From positions 62,001-126,000 of the forward strand of contig CAILTK010000033.1 in the NCBI GenBank assembly GCA_903837135.1: DNA of 64,000 nt, written 5' to 3'. Shown piece after piece: positions 8,596 to 15,491 of this stretch. The translations under genes were made by a program, and so were the position numbers. The number at the start of each line of letters is the position of its first letter. Positions within the stretch are counted from its first letter, which is position 1. The stretch is from an uncultured Caulobacterales bacterium. Its GTDB lineage: Bacteria > Pseudomonadota > Alphaproteobacteria > Caulobacterales > Caulobacteraceae. The notes under the pieces are model-generated. The model was not told where the DNA came from. It did not search any database and saw only the letters and a program-made list of their open reading frames with translations.

Positions 8596-10167
8596 GTGTC
8601 GGCGGACAAGGCGGCGGTCTGTCCCCTCTGTCTCTGGGATCTGGACGCGTCGACGATCGGCCGATCGAGCGGCGCCGAGGGCGTGCATACAGTCTGCGAA
8701 TGCGTGTCGTGCGGGAGCTGGTTCGTCCCTGAGCGGATCCTCGCGGATCACAAGCAGGCGTGGCTCTCGCCGCACATGCTCCGCTACATGCTCGAGACCC
8801 AGATCGACGCGGGCGGCGCCGCAGCCCTGCTCTTGAGCCTGAACAGGCCCAGGGGATCGCGGCTGCTGCATCTGGGGTGCGGCCTCGGCGTCACGGTCGA
8901 CATGGCGGTCCGCACGGGCGGCTGGACCGCGTTCGGGCTGGACAGCTCGCAGCTCGCCGCCGAGGGCGAGTTCGCCTTCGGCGATCACGTCCAGCAAATC
9001 TTCATCGCGCCGAACGAACTGCCCGACGGCCCCTTCGACGCGATCATCATCTCCGGAGCGCTGGAGCGCGTCGAGGATCCGCATGAGCTGCTGAGAGCCG
9101 TTGCAAGCCGCATGGCGCCGGAGGGGGAGCTCGTCATAGAAATGCTGGCGAAACCGCGCGGAGGGCCGTTCTCGGCGGTTCTGGGCGAGGCGGCCCACCG
9201 CAAGGTCTGGCCGACCGCTCACGGCGTGGCGCGCATGCTTCGCGTGGTCGGGCTCGACCGGTTCAAGGTCACCGATTTCGGATCGACCATCCGGGTGGCC
9301 TCCATCCCCCCGGACGCGGCGGCCCCCAGGACGACCGACGTCGAGGCGCTCTGCACCGACTATCTGAACGACCTGCTCGCCGCCCAGCCCATGGGGAGCC
9401 CGGTCTGGAACGGCGCCGCCGCCAACCTGCTCCATCGTCAGGCCGACGCGGGATCGCCTCTGGAACAAACCGTTTATGCGGACCTTCAGGCCTGCTGGAC
9501 ATCGCGCTGCGGCGTCGACCTCGGCGACCCCGACAGCATCCCGAGTTCATCCCCCGAGGAGATCGCCAGCGTGCATGTCCGGCGCCAGCCGTTCATTCTG
9601 GGGCCGGTGCTTTTCGATGTCGCGCGGCTGCGCACGCCGGAGCTCGGAGCGCTGTCGACGACGACGCTGGCCTATTATCGCAAGGCCTTCCTGGTCTCCC
9701 TCGAGACGTCGCGCGTGCTGCAGACCTTCGGCGTGTTCGACGAGGCGCTGAAGACGACGCTGCGGACCAGTCGGAAGGCGATCGCCAACATCGTCGGCGA
9801 CTACGTCAAGGACCTGCGGCACGACGCCGACATCAACGCCCTGTCGCCCCTGCCCATGCCGCCGAGCGACCTCTTGATGATCAGCGCGGCCATGTTTCAT
9901 GAGCCGGTGCAGACCTTCGCCCACACGCTGCATCTGGAGTCCAAGGCGCGCGAGTCCGCGCACATCCTTCAGGGGCAGCTGGAGGCCTGCGAGCGCCGAC
10001 TCGCCCTCGAACGCGCCCATCGCGACGACATGGTGCGCGCCTTTCGTACCTCGACCAGCTGGCGTATCAGCGCTCCGGTGCGGTGGCTCGGCCATCTGGC
10101 CCGCCGGGCGTCCGGCCGGAGGTCGACGCAAGCCTTGCCCCAAACGGGCTCCAATTTGCTGCCATAG
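8596..10167 (+). CDS. Class I SAM methyltransferase with N-terminal zinc-ribbon-like region
   Basis: The N-terminus carries CPLCLWDLDA and CECVSCGSWF, four cysteines spaced like a small zinc ribbon. A class I fold follows with LLHLGCGLGVTVDMA (SAM motif I), GLDSSQLA, and a degenerate post-motif region (GALERVEDPHELLR). The C-terminal half is helical and ends with FRTSTSWRISAPVRWL, the same S-T-x-W-R-x-S/T-A-P motif found in two other large proteins here. The GTG start at 8596 gives 523 residues. It precedes gspJ by only 7 bp but shows no type II secretion homology. A role in glycan methylation is inferred from context. Confidence 0.75.
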   Translation: MSADKAAVCPLCLWDLDASTIGRSSGAEGVHTVCECVSCGSWFVPERILADHKQAWLSPHMLRYMLETQIDAGGAAALLLSLNRPRGSRLLHLGCGLGVTVDMAVRTGGWTAFGLDSSQLAAEGEFAFGDHVQQIFIAPNELPDGPFDAIIISGALERVEDPHELLRAVASRMAPEGELVIEMLAKPRGGPFSAVLGEAAHRKVWPTAHGVARMLRVVGLDRFKVTDFGSTIRVASIPPDAAAPRTTDVEALCTDYLNDLLAAQPMGSPVWNGAAANLLHRQADAGSPLEQTVYADLQACWTSRCGVDLGDPDSIPSSSPEEIASVHVRRQPFILGPVLFDVARLRTPELGALSTTTLAYYRKAFLVSLETSRVLQTFGVFDEALKTTLRTSRKAIANIVGDYVKDLRHDADINALSPLPMPPSDLLMISAAMFHEPVQTFAHTLHLESKARESAHILQGQLEACERRLALERAHRDDMVRAFRTSTSWRISAPVRWLGHLARRASGRRSTQALPQTGSNLLP

Positions 10168-10174
10168 CTCGGCC

Positions 10175-10873
10175 ATGGCGAGCCCGATCATGGACGAACG
10201 TCGACCCATTCAGCGAAGCCGCGACCGCGCCGCCACCGGAAAGCGTGGATTTTCGGTGTTGGAGGCGATCATCGTCCTCGCCATCACAGGGATGGCCCTG
10301 ACCATGATCTTCTCGATCGGGTCGCGCGCGTCGGATCAGGGATTCCGCCTCGGGCGCCGCGCGCTCGCGGTCAATGACCGCGCCATCGCCGTCACCAGCT
10401 ATCAGCTGATGGTCGCCGGCATCAGCTTGCCCCGTCCCACGCCGCAGGGCGAAAAGCCTGACCTTCCCTTCGTCGGCCAGGCGGACAGTCTCAGCAGCCT
10501 GATGTCCATGCCGCGGGCGACGGTCTGCACGCCGGCCGGCCGGGTGCTCGTCAAGCTCAGCCTTGCGACGACCGGCGGCCGCACCGCTCTGTTCTGCCAG
10601 GAAGGTTCGGGACCGGCGCGACGGATTCTCGATTTCTCGGGCAAGGCGCATTTCAGCTATTCCCTGGACGGGCGCGCCTGGATCCCGGAGCTCGAGGCCG
10701 ACCCTCAGGTCGAGTTCGACAAGACGCAGAGCTCCAAGCTCAAGGTCGTGGCCGGGCCGCCGACCCTCTTTGTGCGCCTTTCCACCGAGGACGGGGGCGA
10801 GCAGATCATCGGTGTCGCCCCCGCGCAGCGCTACGTGTTCCGGCCGGACCGGCTCGGCCGGTCGATCATATGA
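10175..10873 (+). CDS. gspJ: Type II secretion minor pseudopilin GspJ
   Basis: Minor pseudopilin of the type II secretion pseudopilus tip. The prepilin signature is KRG/FSVLEAIIVLAITGMAL: cleavage after Gly, Phe at +1 and Glu at +5, followed by a hydrophobic helix. The remainder is a 200-residue periplasmic domain. Assignment as J rather than I or H comes from its size and its position just before gspK, with which it overlaps by the ATGA arrangement. Start ATG 10175 is chosen; ATG 10190 is equally possible, as no clear Shine-Dalgarno distinguishes them. It is the first gene of the gspJ-K-L block. Confidence 0.78.
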   Translation: MASPIMDERRPIQRSRDRAATGKRGFSVLEAIIVLAITGMALTMIFSIGSRASDQGFRLGRRALAVNDRAIAVTSYQLMVAGISLPRPTPQGEKPDLPFVGQADSLSSLMSMPRATVCTPAGRVLVKLSLATTGGRTALFCQEGSGPARRILDFSGKAHFSYSLDGRAWIPELEADPQVEFDKTQSSKLKVVAGPPTLFVRLSTEDGGEQIIGVAPAQRYVFRPDRLGRSII

Positions 10874-11925
10874 CCCGGCGGCGGTCCGATCGGCGTCGGG
10901 ACGGATTCGCGCTTCCGACGGTGTTGACGGTGACGACCATCCTCACCCTCATCTTCATCGTCTGCCTGGTCGCCCTGCAGGACCTGACGAAGCAGGTGCG
11001 GGACGCGGCGGCCGACGTGGATCTGCAGAGACAGGCGCTGAGCGCGGAAGCCGAGGTCGCCTATTTCGCCACGACGGTGCCGTTCTCGCCGCTCGCGCTC
11101 AAGATCGGCGCCGAGCGCGTCTCGGTGGCCAGCCTGATGACCACGGGAGCCCAGAGCGATTCGGAAAAGCCGTGGACGCCCCTGCCCATCGACGGCACGC
11201 CGTTGACCTGGCGCGAGCAGGCCCGGAGCGAGGCGATCGGATATCAGATATCCCTCCAGGACGAGGCCGGCCTGATCAACCTGGATACCGCCGCGCCTTC
11301 CGCGGTCGCGGAGGTGTTTACCAACGCCGGCCTTCCCGCGGACGCGGCCCTGAAGATCGCCGCCGAAATCCGCGACTACGTCTCCACGGATCTGGCCGTT
11401 TCCGTCACCGGCGTCACCCCGAACGCCTATGCCGAAGCCGGCCTTCCCTCGCCTCTTCAGCGGCCCGCCCGAACGCTCAGCGAGATCCAGGGCGTGCTCG
11501 ATTGGCGCGGACTGATGCGCCAGGATGTCTGGCGGCGCGCCGAACCCTATCTCACGACGATCCCGGACAGCCGCACCCAGAACATCAACACCGCGCCGGC
11601 GGAAGTGCTCCACGCGCTCTACGGCATCTCGACCGCGAGCGCCGTCGGCGCCGTGTCGCGGCGCGCCAAGGCCCCACTGACCGACCTCGCCGATATCGGC
11701 GTCGCCCGCGGCGACGATTTCACAATCTTCACCTTCCCCGACGGACGGCTAAGGCTCCGTTTCGTTGACCCCCGCACGGGTTCATTCTATCAATCCACCC
11801 TTGTCGTGACCCCGGGTGACCTCAATCGACCCATCTGGATCGAGGATGTTCGCATCCAACACGGTTTGAGACCCCTCGCCAACGAAAGCGTCGCGCCTGG
11901 CCTTTTTCCCGAAATTCGGAATTGA
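10870..11925 (+). CDS. gspK: Type II secretion minor pseudopilin GspK
   Basis: Tip pseudopilin of 351 residues, the size typical for GspK. The leader RRDG/FALPTVLTVTTILTL lacks Glu at +5, as is normal for GspK. The globular part carries the family helix-hairpin-like segments, including QNINTAPAEVLHALYGI. The start overlaps the gspJ stop (ATGA). Its 3' end overlaps the presumed gspL reading frame by about 29 bp. Confidence 0.88.
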   Translation: MTRRRSDRRRDGFALPTVLTVTTILTLIFIVCLVALQDLTKQVRDAAADVDLQRQALSAEAEVAYFATTVPFSPLALKIGAERVSVASLMTTGAQSDSEKPWTPLPIDGTPLTWREQARSEAIGYQISLQDEAGLINLDTAAPSAVAEVFTNAGLPADAALKIAAEIRDYVSTDLAVSVTGVTPNAYAEAGLPSPLQRPARTLSEIQGVLDWRGLMRQDVWRRAEPYLTTIPDSRTQNINTAPAEVLHALYGISTASAVGAVSRRAKAPLTDLADIGVARGDDFTIFTFPDGRLRLRFVDPRTGSFYQSTLVVTPGDLNRPIWIEDVRIQHGLRPLANESVAPGLFPEIRN

Positions 11926-12961
11926 AATCCTCACGCCTGAGGGTGAGGTCGTCCCGCTTGAGCTGGAACGCTCATGGCTAGGGTCGAGCTTCCTTGTCCT
12001 GTCGCGTGAGCGATGCGCCTTCAATCTCTACGATGCGCCGGCCAACCTGACCGGACGGGCGGCTTTGGCCGCCGCCAGACTGCGGGCCCAGTCCGACGCG
12101 CCGTATCAGGAGGCGGGGACCCTGCTCTGCCGCCGCGGCGGAAGCTTCGGGATCTGGTCGTGGGACGCGCGCTGGGTCGGCGAGCGGCTGATCGCCCTCG
12201 GCTACGATCCCAAGGTGCGGATTGTTCCGGAGACCTTCTTTCAGTATCCGCTGGACGGCTGGCGCCTCGTCAAGTTGGCGGACGGGTACGACGCCCAGTA
12301 CTGGTCAGGCGACTTCCTCTACGCCAGTGTCTGGCGCAGGCGTCGGTTCGACAACGCGGACTGGACCAATGTGATGCGGATGGTGCCGGCCGACGGCGCA
12401 GAGGATCTCCTCACCTCGCCGCCGCAGATCCAGGCCCCCACCTATACTCTGAAGTCGCCCTATCGACGCACCGTGATCTCCACCGTCGACAGTCGGCGCT
12501 ATCTGGCTGCGGCCGCGGTCGCCCTGGTCAGCCTTCTCATCTGCGTCACCGCCTTCCTGTGCGGCCAGACTCTGAAGCTGAACCAGCGGGCCGAAGCGCT
12601 GGAAAGGGAGCGCGTCCTGAAAGCGCAAACGAGCGCGCCCTCGCAACTTGGCGCGATCCAGGCGCAGATTCGCCAGCTCTCGGAGCTGGACACCCTGACC
12701 CGGTCGCCCGATCCCCTGGTGCTGGTGGCGGCGGCGCAGCGGGTCGTCCAGCCCTTTGGCTTCAAGGTCCAGGGCTTCACCGCCGACAATGAAAAGGTGC
12801 AGATCGCATTGCCGATGGAGGCCGTCGCGGGGGTCGACCAGATCGCGATAGAACTCGGGTCGTCGGCTTATTTCAGCGACGCCAAACCTTCTGTGGACCG
12901 CCAGAAGCACCAGCTGATCTTCGATCTTCAAGTAAGACGCCGTCGCGCCACGCGACGCTGA
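11897..12961 (+). CDS. gspL: Type II secretion inner-membrane protein GspL-like (start codon uncertain)
   Basis: Bitopic inner-membrane assembly-platform protein. The cytoplasmic N-terminal region contains LYDAPANLTGRAALAAARL and a GSFGIWSWDARW segment. A single membrane helix (AAAVALVSLLICVTAFLCG) and a coiled periplasmic domain follow, which fits GspL. The reading frame is open from 11870, but no ATG, GTG or TTG occurs until TTG 12065, well inside sequence that reads like real protein. The listed start is CTG 11897 (LAFFPKFGIEIL), overlapping the end of gspK; ATT 11921 at the gspK stop is another candidate. If TTG 12065 is used, the protein has 298 residues. The 3' end meets gspH, convergent, 19 bp away. 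Confidence 0.65.
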   Translation: MAFFPKFGIEILTPEGEVVPLELERSWLGSSFLVLSRERCAFNLYDAPANLTGRAALAAARLRAQSDAPYQEAGTLLCRRGGSFGIWSWDARWVGERLIALGYDPKVRIVPETFFQYPLDGWRLVKLADGYDAQYWSGDFLYASVWRRRRFDNADWTNVMRMVPADGAEDLLTSPPQIQAPTYTLKSPYRRTVISTVDSRRYLAAAAVALVSLLICVTAFLCGQTLKLNQRAEALERERVLKAQTSAPSQLGAIQAQIRQLSELDTLTRSPDPLVLVAAAQRVVQPFGFKVQGFTADNEKVQIALPMEAVAGVDQIAIELGSSAYFSDAKPSVDRQKHQLIFDLQVRRRRATRR

Positions 12962-12980
12962 TCCGGCGGCTCGGCCGCGC

Positions 12981-13553
12981 TCAGCTGGACCGAAGCAGCT
13001 TGCAACCGTCCTGCTGGCTCTCGAGATGCATGATCTTGTGATCGCCGTTGAACACGTCGACATCGGCGCGCGTGCAGGCCCCGCCGGCGCTGATCCGGAT
13101 CGGGGCGGACAGGTGATAACTCCATCCCGCCTTGAGAGGGATCCGGGTCGGCTCGACCAGCGCCGGCGCGACCGGCGCCGGCGCCGAGGTCCGCGGTCCG
13201 TCGAGCGCGGTCTGGCCCGGCGGCGTCGGATCGGGTGGTGTCTGGTCGGCCGAAGCCTTCTCGGGAGCCGCCTTCTCGGGCGCGCCCTGGCTGTCCGCGG
13301 ACGACAGCACGGTCAGCGCTTCGTTGGTGGCGAACGCCCGCCCGCGCAGATCGAGCAGCTGGCGCTGGAAATCGAAGAAGACGGTGTGGGCGACGACTTG
13401 GTCGAGCGACGCGGCGGCGCGGGGCATGATGACGGACATCGCCAGCGCCATGATCGCGAGAACAATCATGACTTCGAACAGGGAATAGCCCTGCTTGAAC
13501 CGCGCCGGCGGGGACGCTCTATTCTTCAATGTCCGCGTCGTTGCCGGTTCCAC
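12981..13553 (-). CDS. gspH: Type II secretion minor pseudopilin GspH-like
   Basis: Pseudopilin with leader KQG/YSLFEVMIVLAIMALAM: Tyr at +1, Glu at +5. The middle of the protein is an unusual proline/alanine/threonine-rich linker of about 50 residues (around 95-140) that normal GspH proteins do not have. The C-terminus has GACTRADVDVFNGD and a second cysteine near the end that could form a disulfide. The GTG start at 13553 overlaps the gspG end by 35 bp; TTG 13529 would give a shorter leader and is also possible. It is co-directional with and downstream of gspG. Assignment as H is by gene order and size. Confidence 0.72.
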   Translation of the reverse strand: MEPATTRTLKNRASPPARFKQGYSLFEVMIVLAIMALAMSVIMPRAAASLDQVVAHTVFFDFQRQLLDLRGRAFATNEALTVLSSADSQGAPEKAAPEKASADQTPPDPTPPGQTALDGPRTSAPAPVAPALVEPTRIPLKAGWSYHLSAPIRISAGGACTRADVDVFNGDHKIMHLESQQDGCKLLRSS

Positions 13554-13959
13554 CGGGCTTGCCGTCGGCGCCGAGGGTCTTGATGGTCGGTTCCGGCTTT
13601 TCCGTCGTGGGCGGTATGTAGGTGTAGTCCCGCCCCCAGGGATCCTTCGGCACGGCGCCGCTCAGGTAAGGACCAGACCAGTTCGTCGCCTGTTCGCCCG
13701 TCGAACGAGTAAGCAGCTGAAGACCTTCTTCCTGAGTCGGATATCGGTTTATATCCAGCCGCATGGTCTCGAGCGCCGACTTGATCGACTTCATCTGCAC
13801 ATGTGCGGCGACGACCTTGGACTTGTCGAGCTGAGCAAAAAGACGCGGACCGACCAGGGCGGCGATCAAGGCGATGATCGACAGCACGATCAGAATTTCC
13901 AAGAGGCTGTAACCCCGCTTCCGGTCCACTGAGGAACGGCGACGTTCACCACGCAACAT
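13519..13959 (-). CDS. gspG: Type II secretion major pseudopilin GspG
   Basis: Main subunit of the pseudopilus. The leader KRG/YSLLEILIVLSIIAL is canonical except that residue +1 is Tyr rather than Phe. The GspG-specific segments are clear: RLDINRYPTQEEGLQLL and YLSGAVPKDPWGRDYTY, followed by the calcium-loop end LGADGKPGGTGNDADI. ATG 13959 gives 146 residues; ATG 13977 and a GTG at 14007 are also in frame, and no strong ribosome binding site decides between them. It is divergent from gspM with 170 bp between them, presumably holding promoters for both directions. Confidence 0.92.
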   Translation of the reverse strand: MLRGERRRSSVDRKRGYSLLEILIVLSIIALIAALVGPRLFAQLDKSKVVAAHVQMKSIKSALETMRLDINRYPTQEEGLQLLTRSTGEQATNWSGPYLSGAVPKDPWGRDYTYIPPTTEKPEPTIKTLGADGKPGGTGNDADIEE

Positions 13960-14129
13960 TAGCGATCTAAGACACATGTAGCGTTTATATCCCAGGGCGC
14001 TCGGCAAGTCATCCTCCCTATGGACAACGCAAGACCACTGGGTGATAAGACCAGCGGGGGGTCTGGTGGGGCGGCGTTGCTGACGCGGATGTCCCGCAAT
14101 TGCGTCAACTTCAAGGCCCCATTACTTTT

Positions 14130-14732
14130 ATGACCGGCGTGCCGAACGGTATTGGAAGGTTCGATGTGGTCGCCTATCTCGGGCGGCTGTCTACGCGTGA
14201 GCGTTACCTGATACTTGGGGCGGCCTTCGTGGCGCTGACGCTGGCGCCCCTGAAGGCGTATGATTGGGATCAGGCCGCCCTTGCCGCCTATCAGGGCGCG
14301 CGGGCAGACCTCGACAGTCAGAACGAGGTGTTGGCGCGCAGCCACACCGGCTACCTCCGTAAGCAACTGGAAAGCGAATACGCCGCGATCGACCGCTGGG
14401 CCTGGCCCGCGCCGTCGCTGGCGATCGGCCGCGTGATGATCGAGGAGCAGGTGTCCAACGCGGCCGAGCACGCCGGGCTGATGAACGCCCTGATCAAGTC
14501 GAACGAGGTGACCCAGCACGCCGGCGATGTGGATTTCATCTCGGTCGACGTTTCGGCGCCCTTTACGTGGACCGGCGTCGACCAGTTCCTCCATGCGCTC
14601 AGCGCCAAGGGCCGCGCGTTTCAGCTGCAGTCGATTTCTCTCGAGCTGGGCAATATCTCGGTGGTCAAACTGACCATCCGCGCCGCCATCAGGGTTGCGT
14701 CTACCGGCGGATCGCCGGGGAGCCTGCGTTGA
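14130..14732 (+). CDS. gspM: Type II secretion inner-membrane protein GspM-like
   Basis: Small bitopic protein of 200 residues. It has a short cytoplasmic N-terminus with STRERYLILGAAFVALTLAP as the membrane helix, a coiled segment, and a ferredoxin-like periplasmic domain (DVDFISVDVSAPFTW..). This arrangement and the place before the GspC- and GspD-like genes support GspM, the partner of GspL. ATG 14130 is chosen; a TTG 30 bases upstream is in frame. The stop overlaps the TTG start of the next gene (TTGA). Sequence identity to known GspM is too low to judge by eye, so the call is mainly architectural. Confidence 0.68.
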   Translation: MTGVPNGIGRFDVVAYLGRLSTRERYLILGAAFVALTLAPLKAYDWDQAALAAYQGARADLDSQNEVLARSHTGYLRKQLESEYAAIDRWAWPAPSLAIGRVMIEEQVSNAAEHAGLMNALIKSNEVTQHAGDVDFISVDVSAPFTWTGVDQFLHALSAKGRAFQLQSISLELGNISVVKLTIRAAIRVASTGGSPGSLR

Positions 14733-15475
14733 TCCGGCTTGGGGCGCTCTGCCTCATGATCGTCGCGCTGGTGGCCTTCCTCGCCGGCTGGCTCTCGGAT
14801 CCGACCCAAGACGCCCCGGTGACGCCCGTCACCGGCGCACGGCTCACCGTACCCCATGTCGCGGCGCCCGGGGCGGGTGTTGTCGCCGCCGCCGACTATA
14901 TGCTGAGTCAGAATCCACCGCCGCCTCCGCCCGCGCCGCCGCAGCCCGCGGTGACGGCGCCTCCGCCTCCGCCTCCGATCGACGTTTCGGTCGTGTTTCG
15001 GCGGGAGCTCAGCGCCATCGTCCCGGTCGCCGCGCCGGGCGCCGCCGACGCCGGCCTCACCGCCGTGCTGGCGGAAAGCGGCGGAGGCATGCACAAGGCG
15101 CGCACCCTCAGGGTGGGCGACGAATTCCAGGACGGGTGGCGACTGGTCGCACTCACGCGGCAGACGGCTCTGCTAAAGAAGGCCAAGGATCAACGCACCA
15201 TCGTCTTCTTCGGACCGCCCGTTCCGCTTCCCGCGTCCGCGCTGCCGAAGCCGCCCGTGGCGTCACGGGCGATGACGCCCGCCCCGCCGCTCGCCGTCAC
15301 GTCCCGTTCTCCGCTCCCGCCCCCCGGCTCGCGGACAAGCATTCCACCCCCGCCCCCCGCGGGCTCCCGTTCAAGTCCTCCGCCCACGCCCCCTTCCGGC
15401 TCCCGTTCAAGCTTTCCACCTCCACCGCCCGCCGCCGCCTCCCGTTCAAGCTCTCCGCCCCGGACCAATCCATGA
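14729..15475 (+). CDS. gspC: Type II secretion GspC-like protein with Pro/Ser repeat tail
   Basis: Inner-membrane protein linking the platform to the secretin. It starts with a membrane helix (LCLMIVALVAFLAGWLS), then a proline-rich spacer, then an HR-like domain with ARTLRVGDEFQDGWRLVAL and KAKDQRTIVFF, the part of GspC that contacts GspD. There is no PDZ domain; instead the last 50 or so residues are imperfect 12-13-residue repeats rich in Pro and Ser-Arg-Ser. The TTG start at 14729 overlaps the gspM stop. It could alternatively be described as GspN/GspC-hybrid. Length 248 residues. Confidence 0.68.
   Translation: MIRLGALCLMIVALVAFLAGWLSDPTQDAPVTPVTGARLTVPHVAAPGAGVVAAADYMLSQNPPPPPPAPPQPAVTAPPPPPPIDVSVVFRRELSAIVPVAAPGAADAGLTAVLAESGGGMHKARTLRVGDEFQDGWRLVALTRQTALLKKAKDQRTIVFFGPPVPLPASALPKPPVASRAMTPAPPLAVTSRSPLPPPGSRTSIPPPPPAGSRSSPPPTPPSGSRSSFPPPPPAAASRSSSPPRTNP
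15328..15470 (+). repeat. 36/36/39-bp tandem repeats at the 3' end of gspC
   Basis: The 12-mer CTCCCGTTCAAG occurs at 15364, 15400 and 15439, and a diverged copy (CTCGCGGACAAG) at 15328. The period is 36, 36 and 39 bp, so reading frame is kept. The encoded unit is roughly GSRSS followed by seven mostly proline residues. It can change length without disrupting the frame. Confidence 0.8.
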
Positions 15476-15491
15476 CTGGCAGCACGCATTG

